DNA of 64,000 nucleotides from an uncultured Woeseiaceae bacterium (GTDB lineage Bacteria > Pseudomonadota > Gammaproteobacteria > Steroidobacterales > Woeseiaceae), in contig CALZJH010000002.1 in assembly GCA_945787845.1 (NCBI GenBank), positions 62,001 through 126,000 on the forward strand, read 5' to 3'. This document shows, piece after piece, positions 24,423 through 33,929 of the stretch (its first letter is position 1; every line of letters starts with the position of its first letter). Both the position numbers and the translations under genes were made by a program. The notes below the pieces were generated by a model, which worked only from the letters and a program-made list of their open reading frames with translations, was not told the DNA's origin and searched no databases.

Positions 24423-25487
24423 TTGAGTAATCATCGCAAATTCCTATCCCTTGCTGTTATCGCGACTATCGGACTCTCGATGTCGGCTGGCGCGCTTGCG
24501 CAGTCGGGCCGCGACTATGTCTATATCGTTGGATCGTCGACAGTCTATCCGTTTGCCACGGTCGTTGCCGAACGATTCGGGCGCAGCAGCGAATTCAAAA
24601 CGCCCAAGGTCGAGTCCACCGGTTCCGGCGGCGGCCTGAAGCTTTTCTGTGACGGCGTCGGCGTGGACTACCCGGACGTGGCGAATTCGTCACGCGCTAT
24701 CAAACAGTCTGAAGTCGACAGCTGTGCGGCAAACGGCGTTACGGACATCATCGAAGTGAAGATCGGGTACGACGGGATCGTGTTTGCGAACGCGATCAAG
24801 GCCGAGACCATGACGCTCAGCCGTGCCGATATCTTCCTGGCGCTGGCCAAGGAAGTGCCGGGTGAGGCTGAGGGTGAACTCATCGAGAATCCTTACCAGA
24901 CCTGGGCCGACGTAAACCCGGACCTGCCCGCGATCAAGATCGAGGTTCTCGGACCACCTCCTACGTCAGGTACGCGCGATGCATTCGTCGAACTGGCCAT
25001 GGAAGGCGGATGCAAGAAGACGCCGTGGATTGCCGCTCTCAAGAGTTCTGACAAGAACAAGTACAAGGCAATCTGCCACACGATTCGCGAAGACGGACAT
25101 TTCGTCGAAGCTGGCGAGAATGACAATCTGATTGTCCAGAAGCTGCAGGCCAACCCCGACGCGTTCGGCATCTTCGGCTTCAGTTTTCTTGACCAGAACA
25201 TGGAAAAGGTCAAGGGCTCGCTGGTCGACGGTGTAGAGCCGACGTTTGATGCCATCGCTGACGGTGAGTACCCGGTATCGCGTCCTTTGTACTTCTACGC
25301 GAAGAAAGCCCACGTCGACGTCATCCCGGGCCTGCGAGGCTTTCTCCGGGAGTTCACGAGTGAGCGCGCCTGGGGCGAGGAGGGCTACCTGTCGGATCGT
25401 GGACTCATCCCGATGCCGGATGCAGAGCGGAAAGCGGTTGCGACCGCCGTCCGCGACCTGACGCCGCTGTCGATGGCTGCAGAATAA
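24423..25487 (+). CDS. pstS: Phosphate ABC transporter substrate-binding protein PstS
   Basis: A 354-residue periplasmic protein. The start is taken as TTG 24423, preceded by GGAG at 24412-24415 and giving a clean signal peptide (LSLAVIATIGLSMSAGALAQ); the longer open frame upstream runs across dapE antisense and is not real. The mature protein has the phosphate-loop residues VGSSTVYPFATVV, ESTGSGGG and PPPTSGTRDAF. It delivers phosphate to PstCA. The family is the longer PstS type seen in marine proteobacteria, with cysteines (FCDG, DSCA, GGCKK, ICHT) that may pair in the periplasm. Confidence 0.94.
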   Translation: MSNHRKFLSLAVIATIGLSMSAGALAQSGRDYVYIVGSSTVYPFATVVAERFGRSSEFKTPKVESTGSGGGLKLFCDGVGVDYPDVANSSRAIKQSEVDSCAANGVTDIIEVKIGYDGIVFANAIKAETMTLSRADIFLALAKEVPGEAEGELIENPYQTWADVNPDLPAIKIEVLGPPPTSGTRDAFVELAMEGGCKKTPWIAALKSSDKNKYKAICHTIREDGHFVEAGENDNLIVQKLQANPDAFGIFGFSFLDQNMEKVKGSLVDGVEPTFDAIADGEYPVSRPLYFYAKKAHVDVIPGLRGFLREFTSERAWGEEGYLSDRGLIPMPDAERKAVATAVRDLTPLSMAAE

Positions 25488-25510
25488 GACGGTAAACTCC
25501 CGAGCCAGGC

Positions 25511-25531
25511 GGCGATCCGAACAGGGTCGCC
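25511..25531 (+). other. Hairpin between pstS and pstC
   Basis: GGCGATCC (25511-25518) pairs with GGGTCGCC (25524-25531) around a five-base loop, with one G-U pair. It has no T-run. Such intergenic stems after binding-protein genes often protect the upstream message and so raise the level of the binding protein over the permeases. Confidence 0.55.
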
Positions 25532-25552
25532 GTCGTTCGTTACCAGAGCCAG

Positions 25553-26944
25553 ATGATGCAAAGCACTACCCTCATTCTCATGCTCGGCTTCATGGCGATA
25601 ACTGCGTTCTTCTACGGGCGCAGGCGATCGCTTGCGCTGGTGGGCGGACACGGCCATGGCATGGCATTGCATTCACTGCCGGGCTACTACGGCTACTACG
25701 TCGCAATCTGGGCGGTGCTTCCGGCGCTTGCGCTCCTCCTGGTCTGGGTGATGGTCGAACCGCGGGTTATCGTCGCGCTGGTCGTCAACGGCTTACCGGA
25801 TGCTTACAGGAACCTGCCGCCTGGCGAACTCAATCTGCTCGTTAACAACATCCAGAACCTCGCGGCGGGCGATGTCGTCAGTGTCGACGTCGACGATGTC
25901 TTGCAGAACGCGGCCACGATGTTCAACGCTTATGTCGAGAAGAGCCGACAGTTCCTCGCCGTCCTGGTGCTGGGCATGGCCGGGCTTGGCGGCGCCATGG
26001 CCTGGCGCCGTATTCATCCAGACCTGCGTGCGCGAAATCGTGTAGAGCGAGTTATCCGCTGGTTCCTGATCGCGGCATCGAGTATCGCAATCCTGACGAC
26101 GATCGGCATCGTACTGTCCGTGTTGTTTGAGGCCATCCGTTTCTTCCAGAAGGTGCCGTTGACCGAGTTCCTTTTCGGTCTGAACTGGAGCCCGCAAACG
26201 GCGATTCGAGCCGACCAGGTCGGGTCTTCCGGAAGCTTTGGCGCCGTTCCCCTGTTCACAGGCACTTTGCTGATCACGAGCATAGCGATGGTCGTGGCGG
26301 TTCCGGTTGGACTGATGACGGCGATCTATCTCGCCGAGTATTCGAGCGCCCGTATCCGCGGCATCGCCAAACCTCTGCTGGAAGTTCTCGCGGGCATTCC
26401 GACCGTTGTGTACGGGTTTTTTGCCGCGCTGACCGTTGCGCCATGGATACGCAGCGCAGGCGAGTCCGCAGGTATCCAGGTGGCGTCGGAGAGCGCATTG
26501 GCGGCCGGCATTGTGATGGGCATCATGATTATCCCGCTGGTTTCGTCCCTGGCCGATGACGCGATCAACGCTGTGCCTAGCGCGATGCGTGACGGCGCGC
26601 TCGGGCTCGGATCCACGCGCTCCGAGACGATGACCAAGGTCATACTTCCAGCGGCGCTGCCCGGCATCGTGGGCGGCATCCTGCTCGCGGTATCGCGAGC
26701 TATCGGTGAGACGATGATCGTCGTCATGGCTGCCGGCCTCGCGGCAAACCTGACGGCAAATCCATTCGAGGCGGTAACCACCGTGACCGTGCAGATCGTC
26801 ACCTTGCTCGTCGGTGACCAGGAGTTTGACAGCGCCAAGACGCTTGCCGCATTCGCACTCGGACTCATGCTGTTTGTAGTGACGCTTATCCTGAACGTCA
26901 TCGGCCTCAGCGTGGTGCGCAAATACCGGGAGCAATACGACTAG
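25553..26944 (+). CDS. pstC: Phosphate ABC transporter permease PstC
   Basis: A 463-residue inner-membrane permease. The C-terminal two thirds hold the transport helices and the EAA loop (INAVPSAMRDGALGLGSTRSETMTKVILPAALPGI). An N-terminal extension of about 200 residues contains two more hydrophobic segments (about 3-20 and 43-64) and a polar, presumably periplasmic domain. This long form is known in proteobacterial PstC proteins. It pairs with PstA to form the phosphate channel. ATG 25553 is followed by another ATG at 25556; either may be used. Confidence 0.94.
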   Translation: MMQSTTLILMLGFMAITAFFYGRRRSLALVGGHGHGMALHSLPGYYGYYVAIWAVLPALALLLVWVMVEPRVIVALVVNGLPDAYRNLPPGELNLLVNNIQNLAAGDVVSVDVDDVLQNAATMFNAYVEKSRQFLAVLVLGMAGLGGAMAWRRIHPDLRARNRVERVIRWFLIAASSIAILTTIGIVLSVLFEAIRFFQKVPLTEFLFGLNWSPQTAIRADQVGSSGSFGAVPLFTGTLLITSIAMVVAVPVGLMTAIYLAEYSSARIRGIAKPLLEVLAGIPTVVYGFFAALTVAPWIRSAGESAGIQVASESALAAGIVMGIMIIPLVSSLADDAINAVPSAMRDGALGLGSTRSETMTKVILPAALPGIVGGILLAVSRAIGETMIVVMAAGLAANLTANPFEAVTTVTVQIVTLLVGDQEFDSAKTLAAFALGLMLFVVTLILNVIGLSVVRKYREQYD

Positions 26945-26947
26945 ATC

Positions 26948-28231
26948 ATGGCTACGTCAGATACCAAAACGACCCGGCAAAAAGTAGAGGCCGGACTGCC
27001 GCGTCGCCGCCGCAAGGAATTTACTTTCAAGCTGTTGGGAATGTTTGCGACAGCGATCGGTATTGTTTTTCTCGGCCTGTTCTTTGCGAGCCTGATTGCG
27101 GAAGGAACCTCCGCGTTCAAACAGACGTTCCTCAAGCTCGATATCGAGCTGAGTGAGGACGTGCTGGCGCCCGGTGGTGAACTGGACCTTGCGTACGCAG
27201 ATTTCGACGGACTCGTACGGACGGCGCTGCGGGCGGAAATTCCCGAGGCGTCGGGTCGTCAAGACCGCCGTGAACTCTATCGTATTGTCAGTGTTGGCGC
27301 CGCTTACCAGCTTCGCGATCTGATTGCGCAGAACCCGGACCTGATGGGAACAATACAGTCCCTGTGGGTACCGGCCTCGTCCAATGTTGACATGCTCATC
27401 AAGGGCAACATCGACGCCAATATCGAAGAAGCGCTGCGACCACTGTCAGACAAGCAGATTGGCTGGGTACGGCAGCTACAGGATAAAGGGCGCCTTGAAA
27501 GCCGCTTCAACAGGGCACTGTTTACCAATGGTGATTCACGTGAACCTGAGCTGGCCGGAATCAAGGGTGCGGTGATGGGTTCGGTCTACATGCTGCTCGT
27601 GACCATGGTGTTGTCGTTTCCAATTGGTGTTGCTGCGGCGATTTACCTGGAGGAATTTGCGCCACGCAATCGCTGGTCGGACCTGATCGAGGTGAATATC
27701 AACAACCTCGCGGCGGTGCCGTCGATTGTATTCGGATTGCTCGGCCTGGCGGTGTTCATTAACTGGGCGGCCCTGCCACGTTCGGCGCCGCTGGTAGGCG
27801 GGCTCGTACTGACCCTGCTCACGTTGCCTGTGATCATCATTGCTTCGCGCGCCGCGATCAAGGCAGTGCCGCCGTCCATTCGTGAGGCGGCGCTGGGTCT
27901 CGGGGCTTCGCAGACGCAGGTGGTCTTTCACCATGTACTCCCGCTTGCGTTGCCGGGAATGCTCACGGGCGCCATTATCGGAATGAGCAGGGCGCTGGGC
28001 GAATCCGCGCCATTGTTGATGATCGGCATGGTGGCATTTATCGTCGACGTTCCTGGCAGCCTGACCGATCCTGCCACGGCCTTGCCAGTACAGATCTTTC
28101 TATGGGCCGACAGCCCGGAGCGCGCGTTCGCCGAGCGAACGTCTGCCGCAATCATTGTACTTCTGGGTTTTCTGCTGGTCATGAACCTGACCGCTGTAAT
28201 TCTCCGGAAGCGCATGGAGCGCAGATGGTAA
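26948..28231 (+). CDS. pstA: Phosphate ABC transporter permease PstA
   Basis: A 427-residue permease partner of PstC. A first membrane helix (about residues 29-52) is followed by a periplasmic domain of about 150 residues of the DUF3333 type, then the core helices with the EAA loop (IKAVPPSIREAALGLGASQTQVVFHHVLPLALPGM). The gene starts 3 bases after pstC. The large periplasmic domains of both permeases probably meet PstS. The N-terminus is basic (LPRRRRKEF). Confidence 0.94.
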   Translation: MATSDTKTTRQKVEAGLPRRRRKEFTFKLLGMFATAIGIVFLGLFFASLIAEGTSAFKQTFLKLDIELSEDVLAPGGELDLAYADFDGLVRTALRAEIPEASGRQDRRELYRIVSVGAAYQLRDLIAQNPDLMGTIQSLWVPASSNVDMLIKGNIDANIEEALRPLSDKQIGWVRQLQDKGRLESRFNRALFTNGDSREPELAGIKGAVMGSVYMLLVTMVLSFPIGVAAAIYLEEFAPRNRWSDLIEVNINNLAAVPSIVFGLLGLAVFINWAALPRSAPLVGGLVLTLLTLPVIIIASRAAIKAVPPSIREAALGLGASQTQVVFHHVLPLALPGMLTGAIIGMSRALGESAPLLMIGMVAFIVDVPGSLTDPATALPVQIFLWADSPERAFAERTSAAIIVLLGFLLVMNLTAVILRKRMERRW

Positions 28232-28261
28232 GGGTAGCGATTGTGCTATTTAGGTACCTGT

Positions 28262-29176
28262 ATGAGAATGACTGCAATGACTGAAACGAGCACAGACAAG
28301 CCAGTTCCACCAGCGGCTGAGCCACAGGCGGAGCCGGTGGTCGAGGCTGCGGTACTGCACGAGGTGCCTGAGCGCGTGACCGAGCTCGGTGGCGCCACGG
28401 TCGGCAACACGCGTTGCGAGAACCCGTTCATGGTGGCCGAGGACGTAAACGTCTATTACGGCGACAATCACGCGATTCAGAACGTATCGCTAGAAATCGG
28501 CAAGAAGGAAGTCATTGCATTGATCGGTCCGTCGGGTTGCGGCAAGTCGACCTTCCTGCGATGCCTGAATCGCATGAATGACACGATCGAAACCGCACGT
28601 GTGACCGGAAATATCACTCTGGATGGCAAGGATATCTACCGCAGTGAACAAGACCCGGTCGCGTTGCGTGCGCGTGTCGGTATGGTGTTCCAGAAGCCAA
28701 ACCCCTTTCCCAAGAGTATCTACGACAATGTCGCCTACGGCCCGCGAATTCATGGCCTCGCGGCGGATCGTGCGGAACTCGACAATATCGTGCATACGAG
28801 CCTCGAACGAGCCGGCCTGATCAACGAGGTCAAGGACCGGCTCGACGAGCCGGGGACCAGTCTGTCGGGAGGACAGCAGCAGCGCCTGTGCATAGCCCGT
28901 ACGATTGCAGTGAATCCCGAGGTGATCCTGATGGACGAGCCCTGTTCGGCACTCGATCCCATTGCCACGGCGCGTATCGAAGATCTCATGGATGAGCTAT
29001 GCGAGGACTACGCCATCGTCATCGTCACGCATTCGATGCAGCAAGCCGCTCGCGTCTCAAGACGCGTCGCGTATTTCCATCTCGGGTTGCTGGTCGAAGT
29101 GGACGAGACTGACCGTATTTTCACCAATCCCCAGCATAAGCTGACCGAGGACTACATCACGGGCAGGATTGGCTAA
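28262..29176 (+). CDS. pstB: Phosphate ABC transporter ATP-binding protein PstB
   Basis: A 304-residue ATPase when started at ATG 28262, which has AGGT six bases upstream; ATGs at 28268 and 28277 and a TTG at 28241 are alternatives. Walker A is GPSGCGKST (about residues 89-97), the signature is LSGGQQQRL, and Walker B is [13 protein letters not shown]. It energises PstCA and takes part in signalling through PhoU. An acidic, proline- and alanine-rich N-terminal stretch of about 50 residues precedes the usual start of the domain. The gene abuts the stop of the facing yffB-like gene. Confidence 0.94.
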   Translation: MRMTAMTETSTDKPVPPAAEPQAEPVVEAAVLHEVPERVTELGGATVGNTRCENPFMVAEDVNVYYGDNHAIQNVSLEIGKKEVIALIGPSGCGKSTFLRCLNRMNDTIETARVTGNITLDGKDIYRSEQDPVALRARVGMVFQKPNPFPKSIYDNVAYGPRIHGLAADRAELDNIVHTSLERAGLINEVKDRLDEPGTSLSGGQQQRLCIARTIAVNPEVILMDEPCSALDPIATARIEDLMDELCEDYAIVIVTHSMQQAARVSRRVAYFHLGLLVEVDETDRIFTNPQHKLTEDYITGRIG

Positions 29177-29533
29177 TCAGCTGTGGGCTTTTGCCCAGTA
29201 GTCACCAAAGCGTTTTTCCGAAAAGCCGACGGCCATGAACCGCTCTGACTCCAGCACGGGGCGCTTGACGAGGGTTGGCTGATCCAGCATCAGCGCAAAG
29301 GCGCGGTCTTTCGTCACGTCTTCCTTGTCAGCCTCGGGTATCTTCCGCCAGGTCAGGCTCTGCCGGTTCAGCAGCTTTTCCCATTCAATCCGGGCGGCCC
29401 AGCGTTCCAGCATCTGGATATCGAGGCCATCATCACGGACGTCGTGAAATCGAAACTCAATGTCGTTTTCGGCGAGAAATTTGCGTGCTTTTCGGCACGT
29501 ATCGCAACTCTTGATGCCATATACCGTGAGCAT
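29177..29533 (-). CDS. ArsC/Spx-family thioredoxin-fold protein, YffB-like
   Basis: A 118-residue protein with a thioredoxin-like fold and C10-D-T-C13 at the start of helix 1 (YGIKSCDTCRKA). The LVKRPVLES motif near residue 88 matches the ArsC/Spx/YffB group. True arsenate reductases of this family have CxxS around the active cysteine, and no arsenic genes are nearby, so YffB-like is a better description. In E. coli yffB lies beside dapE; here it lies 4 bases from dapD, so the link with the dap genes is conserved. Function is not well established. Confidence 0.88.
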   Translation of the reverse strand: MLTVYGIKSCDTCRKARKFLAENDIEFRFHDVRDDGLDIQMLERWAARIEWEKLLNRQSLTWRKIPEADKEDVTKDRAFALMLDQPTLVKRPVLESERFMAVGFSEKRFGDYWAKAHS

Positions 29534-29537
29534 AGTG

Positions 29538-30356
29538 TCAGTCCAGGTTTCGCAGCAGGTCGTTCAGGCCGGTCTTCGCGCGTGTCTTGGCGTCAACCCG
29601 CTTGACGATGACGGCACAATATAACGAGTATTTTCCGTCGGCGGAGGGCAGATTGCCAGGCACCACGACGGACCCCGCGGGAATGCGGCCATAGGAGACT
29701 TCTTCCGTCAGGCGATTGTAGATTCGCGTACTTTGTCCGAGATAGACGCCCATCGAAATCACCGATCCTTCCTCAACGATGACGCCCTCGACGACCTCGG
29801 AACGAGCGCCGATAAAGCAATCATCCTCGATGATCGTCGGGCCTGCCTGGATGGGTTCGAGGACGCCGCCAATGCCCACGCCACCGGACAGGTGCACGTT
29901 CTTGCCGATCTGGGCACAACTGCCGACAGTCGCCCAGGTATCCACCATGGTGCTGCTGTCGACGTACGCGCCGATATTGACGTAACTCGGCATCAGGACG
30001 ACATCAGGCGCCACGTAGGCACCCTTGCGCACAATCGCATCGGGAACGACGCGCACACCGTCCTTACGAAACTGTTCCTCGCTGTACTCGGCATACTTCA
30101 TCGGGACCTTGTCGTAGAAGCGGCTGTGGCCACTTTCAATGACCTTGTTTCCGGTCAATCCAAAGCTCAGTAGTACGGCCTTCTTGAGCCATTGATTGAC
30201 ATGCCAGTCGCCGTTTTTCTTCTCGGCCACCCGCGCCTCGCCTGAATCGAGCAGAGCAATGGCCTCCTGCACGGCCGCCTCGATACGCGGTCGGTCCTCG
30301 AAACCCTGTGCGCGGTTGTCAAAGGCCGCTTCGATGATCTGTTCCAAATCTTGCAT
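29538..30356 (-). CDS. dapD: Tetrahydrodipicolinate N-succinyltransferase
   Basis: A 272-residue enzyme of diaminopimelate and lysine synthesis, transferring succinate from succinyl-CoA. The central left-handed beta-helix is seen as hexapeptide repeats ([50 protein letters not shown]). It ends LNDLLRNLD. It lies 16 bases after glnD on the same strand, an order also found in Pseudomonas-like genomes. Confidence 0.97.
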   Translation of the reverse strand: MQDLEQIIEAAFDNRAQGFEDRPRIEAAVQEAIALLDSGEARVAEKKNGDWHVNQWLKKAVLLSFGLTGNKVIESGHSRFYDKVPMKYAEYSEEQFRKDGVRVVPDAIVRKGAYVAPDVVLMPSYVNIGAYVDSSTMVDTWATVGSCAQIGKNVHLSGGVGIGGVLEPIQAGPTIIEDDCFIGARSEVVEGVIVEEGSVISMGVYLGQSTRIYNRLTEEVSYGRIPAGSVVVPGNLPSADGKYSLYCAVIVKRVDAKTRAKTGLNDLLRNLD

Positions 30357-30372
30357 AGTTTCGCTCTTGTCC

Positions 30373-32961
30373 TTACGTGGCGCCGCGATCCAGCTCGCTC
30401 AGCAGCGCCTGTCCCAGTGCCTTTTGTTGCGTTTCGTCCAGGGCGCCGCCGCCGGACTCGAGGCATACGTAGAATACGTCTTCTGCTCGCTCTCCAATAG
30501 TCACGATCTTAGCGGCCTCGATATCAATTCCCTGCTCGATGAATACGTGCCCGATCGTGCTCAGAAGTCCCGGCCTGTCCGCGGCCCGGAGTTCGAGGAC
30601 CGTCTGGTCGTCGGACGTCGTACGGCTGAAGTCCACCGTGGTCTGCGTGGTGAACATCCTGGCCTGCCGGGGCAGGGTGCGCGTCACGGAGGCGACCTTG
30701 TCGCTCGGGGCTGTGAGAATGCGCGTCAGGGAACGGCGGACTTTGCTGATACGCCTCTCATCGCTTTCGACGCGGCGGTCCAGTTCCATGAAGACCAGGG
30801 TCACGATGCTACGGTCGTTGTCGAGCGGCACAATGCGCGCGTCCACGATGGTCATGCCGAGTTCATCGAGTACCGCCGTCGCGTGCGCGAATGTCCGCTT
30901 TTCGCGAGGTGTGTAAAGAACTGCTTCGACGCCGTCGCCGGTGTGGCGGCGGCGCACGTCAACGAGCCCGATTTCGGATTCGGTGTCGGAGTCTGCGAGC
31001 CATTCCGTATGCCACGTGATTTCTTTAACGCGGTGCTTGATGAAGTAGTTGTCATTGAGTAGCGCCCAGACCTGGTCGATGCGCTCCGCGGGAATTCCGC
31101 GATCCCGGAGAATCGTGCGCGCTTCTTCCTGCTTCTCGTTCAGCAGCAGGTCGCGATCGATCGGGTTTTCGAGACCGCGCCGCAGCGCCCGGCGCGTCAG
31201 CGCGTACAGGTCGTAGAAAAGCTGCGCTTTCCATGAATTCCAGAGCTTTGGGTCCGTGCCACGAACATCTGCGACGGTGAGCAGGTACAGATAGTCGAGA
31301 TGTAAGGGATCGCCAACGAGCGTCGCGAACTCATTGATGACATCCGGGTCGTGGATGTCTTTCTTCTGGGCCGTCATCGAGAGCGCAAGATGATTGCGCA
31401 CCAGCCAGGCGACAATACCGGCCTGGTACTTGCTCAGGCCGTGCTCGAGACAGAAGGCCTCGGCGTCCACAGCGCCAAGCTCTGAGTGATCGCCGCCGCG
31501 TCCCTTCGCGATGTCGTGGAACAAGCCGCTGAGGTAGGCGATTTCGGGCTGCTCGATTGCCTGCATGATGTCGCTGCAGTGCGGAAACTCCTCGTCGAAG
31601 CGGGAGAGGGCGAAACGCCGCAGGTTGCTGACGACGAACAAGGTGTGCTCATCCACCGTGTAGGCGTGAAACAGATCGTATTGCATACGCCCGACGATGC
31701 GGCCGAACGCGGGGATATACAGACCCAGCACGCCGTACAGGTTCATGCGCCGCAACTGATGCGTGACGCCTGCGGGTGCCCGCAGAATCGACAGGAACAG
31801 GCGGTGGTTTCGAGGGTTCTGCCGAAATTCGTCGTCAATCAGATGGAGGTGCCGTTTGATCAGCCCGACGGTGAACGCGCTGACGCCACGAATCTCGGAG
31901 TTCTGCTGCAGTAACAGGAAGAGTTCCAGCAAGGCGGATGGGTCGTCGCGAAACACGTTGTCATCGACGGTCTGGAGAAAGCCGTTCTTGACCTGGAAGC
32001 GTTCATTGAGCGGTTCTGCCGGCGCATCGGGATCCATCAGGATGGCCTCCTCGAACAGCTGCAACAGCATTTCATTGAGGCGGCTGAGATCCATGACCGT
32101 GCGGTAGTAGCGCTGCATGAGCTGTTCGACGCCGAGCGTGTAGGTCGCGTCCTCGTAGCCGAGCATTGCCGCGAGGTTCTTCTGATGGTCGAAAAGGAGG
32201 CGATCTTCGCGTCGCCCCGTGAGAATGTGCAGTGCAAAGCGGATGCGCCAGAGGAATTCCTGCCCGTCTTCGAGGAGCCTGAGCTGGCCCGGAGTCAGGA
32301 AGTTATGGTCCACCAGCTCTGCCAGCGTCGCTGCACCGAAGTGCCGTTTGGCGACCCAGCCGATCATCTGGATGTCGCGCAGGCCACCGGGGCTTCCCTT
32401 AACGTTGGGCTCGAGGTTGTATGCCGTATCGTGGTAGCGATGATGGCGCACAATCTGCTCTTTGCGCTTTTCCTCGAAGAATCGGTCCGAAGGCCACATG
32501 TTCTCCGGGGCGATTTCCTGCAGCATAGCCATGAACAGGGTATCGGGGCCGGCCAGCAGCCGGGCCTCCATCAGGGTCGTTGCCACGGTGAGGTCGTTTG
32601 CCGCCTGCTCGCGGCACTGGGCGACGGTGCGCACGCTGTGGCCGATCTCAAGGCCGATATCCCACAGGGCCGTCACGAACGCAGACAGCGCGTCATTGCT
32701 GCAGTCAGGCAGCTCATCGGGCAGGAGCAGCAGCACATCGACGTCCGATGACGGATGGAGCTCTCCGCGCCCGTAGCCGCCCACGGCGACCAGCGCTACC
32801 CCCAGCTCTCCGAGGTGCTCCTGCCAGAGCCCGATGAGTGCATCGTCGATGAGAGCCGCCCTGGCATGCACCAGGCCGACGACCGACTCACCGGCTAGAA
32901 AGCGCGCACGCAAGTCTTCCCCGGCATTTGCCAGCGATTCTCGAAGTTCAGCGTAACCCAT
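30373..32961 (-). CDS. glnD: Bifunctional PII uridylyltransferase/uridylyl-removing enzyme
   Basis: An 862-residue nitrogen sensor. The N-terminal nucleotidyltransferase shows [19 protein letters not shown]; the HD hydrolase domain has [18 protein letters not shown]; two C-terminal ACT domains follow (KVASVTR region; [20 protein letters not shown]), where glutamine is sensed. GlnD adds UMP to PII proteins when glutamine is low and removes it when glutamine is high. It lies between map and dapD, as in related genomes. Length is typical of the family. Confidence 0.97.
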   Translation of the reverse strand: MGYAELRESLANAGEDLRARFLAGESVVGLVHARAALIDDALIGLWQEHLGELGVALVAVGGYGRGELHPSSDVDVLLLLPDELPDCSNDALSAFVTALWDIGLEIGHSVRTVAQCREQAANDLTVATTLMEARLLAGPDTLFMAMLQEIAPENMWPSDRFFEEKRKEQIVRHHRYHDTAYNLEPNVKGSPGGLRDIQMIGWVAKRHFGAATLAELVDHNFLTPGQLRLLEDGQEFLWRIRFALHILTGRREDRLLFDHQKNLAAMLGYEDATYTLGVEQLMQRYYRTVMDLSRLNEMLLQLFEEAILMDPDAPAEPLNERFQVKNGFLQTVDDNVFRDDPSALLELFLLLQQNSEIRGVSAFTVGLIKRHLHLIDDEFRQNPRNHRLFLSILRAPAGVTHQLRRMNLYGVLGLYIPAFGRIVGRMQYDLFHAYTVDEHTLFVVSNLRRFALSRFDEEFPHCSDIMQAIEQPEIAYLSGLFHDIAKGRGGDHSELGAVDAEAFCLEHGLSKYQAGIVAWLVRNHLALSMTAQKKDIHDPDVINEFATLVGDPLHLDYLYLLTVADVRGTDPKLWNSWKAQLFYDLYALTRRALRRGLENPIDRDLLLNEKQEEARTILRDRGIPAERIDQVWALLNDNYFIKHRVKEITWHTEWLADSDTESEIGLVDVRRRHTGDGVEAVLYTPREKRTFAHATAVLDELGMTIVDARIVPLDNDRSIVTLVFMELDRRVESDERRISKVRRSLTRILTAPSDKVASVTRTLPRQARMFTTQTTVDFSRTTSDDQTVLELRAADRPGLLSTIGHVFIEQGIDIEAAKIVTIGERAEDVFYVCLESGGGALDETQQKALGQALLSELDRGAT

Positions 32962-32988
32962 TGAAAAACTCTATTTTATTCTGATCGC

Positions 32989-33756
32989 TTACTGGCGATC
33001 AGCGGCGCCGAGAGTCAACACCTCAAAGCCGTCGGCTGTGACCAGGCAGGTATGTTCCCACTGCGCGGACAGACTGCGGTCCTTCGTCACGACCGTCCAG
33101 CCGTCGGGCAGTAAACGGACCCCGGCCTTGCCGGCGTTCACCATGGGCTCGACGGTCAGGGTCATGCCTTCGCGGAGTTCCATACCAGTGCCGCGCTTGC
33201 CGTAATGCAGGACCTGCGGATCTTCGTGAAACACCTGGCCGATACCGTGACCGCAATACTCGCGTACTACCGAATACCGGTGTGACTCCACGTGTTTCTG
33301 GATGGCTTCGCCGATATCGCCGAGACGCTTGCCGGGTCCGAGCTCCCCGATGCCCAGCCACATGGCTTCCCTGGCGATCGTCGAGAGCCGTTTCGCGAGG
33401 ATATTTTCCTTACCAACCATGAACATACGGCTGGTATCACCATGGAACCCATCCTTGATGACCGTAATGTCGATATTGACGGCGTCGCCTGATTTCAGGG
33501 TCTTGTCCCCGGGAATACCGTGGCAGACCACGTTGTTCACGGACGTGCAAATCGATTTGGGGAAGCCGCGATAGTTCAACGGGGCAGGGATAGCGTCCTG
33601 CTCCCGGGTGATGAACTCATGGCAAATCCGGTCGAGCTCTTCGGTGGTGACACCGGGTTTGACATAATCACCGATCATATCGAGGACGTCGGCGGCGAGC
33701 CGGCCGGCTACGCGCATCTTGTCCTGCTGCTCAGGTGTCTTGATAGTTACAGTCAT
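32989..33756 (-). CDS. map: Methionine aminopeptidase, type I
   Basis: A 255-residue metalloenzyme that removes the initiator methionine. Metal ligands are visible in DAVNIDITVIKDGFHGDTSRMF, GHGIGQVFHEDP and TVEPMVNAG. It is divergent from rpsB across a shared control region, the standard arrangement in gammaproteobacteria, and is the first gene of the map-glnD-dapD-yffB unit. Confidence 0.97.
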   Translation of the reverse strand: MTVTIKTPEQQDKMRVAGRLAADVLDMIGDYVKPGVTTEELDRICHEFITREQDAIPAPLNYRGFPKSICTSVNNVVCHGIPGDKTLKSGDAVNIDITVIKDGFHGDTSRMFMVGKENILAKRLSTIAREAMWLGIGELGPGKRLGDIGEAIQKHVESHRYSVVREYCGHGIGQVFHEDPQVLHYGKRGTGMELREGMTLTVEPMVNAGKAGVRLLPDGWTVVTKDRSLSAQWEHTCLVTADGFEVLTLGAADRQ

Positions 33757-33789
33757 TGAAAAGGGGTTACCGTCGAGGGCGCGCTATGG

Positions 33790-33929
33790 TATAAAGCGCG
33801 CGCGCCGGGAGCAACTTATGTTTTCCGGTGACACTAAATCACACGCATATCGACACGTTCTGCTGGGTGCCCTGTCTGAAAAGGGGTTGTGGAATGGGGT
33901 ATGCGGAGGCCTAACCCGGAGAATTCGAA
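33790..33929 (+). promoter_or_regulatory. rpsB promoter and probable S2 leader (t44-like)
   Basis: A TATAAA at 33790-33795 could be a -10 element, with a weak TTACCG 17 bases upstream. The long untranslated leader that follows (to 33929) ends with GGGGTATGCGGAGGCCTAACCC, where GGGT and ACCC can pair around a conserved-looking GGAGGC loop. A structured leader in this place, between map and rpsB, is known as t44 RNA or the S2 leader, through which ribosomal protein S2 limits its own synthesis. The assignment rests on position and this short motif; the full fold was not computed. Confidence 0.5.

Noticed and set aside
29177-29533. Arsenate reductase ArsC
   Set aside because: CxxC motif, no arsenic genes nearby, and the conserved dap neighbourhood favour a YffB-like protein.
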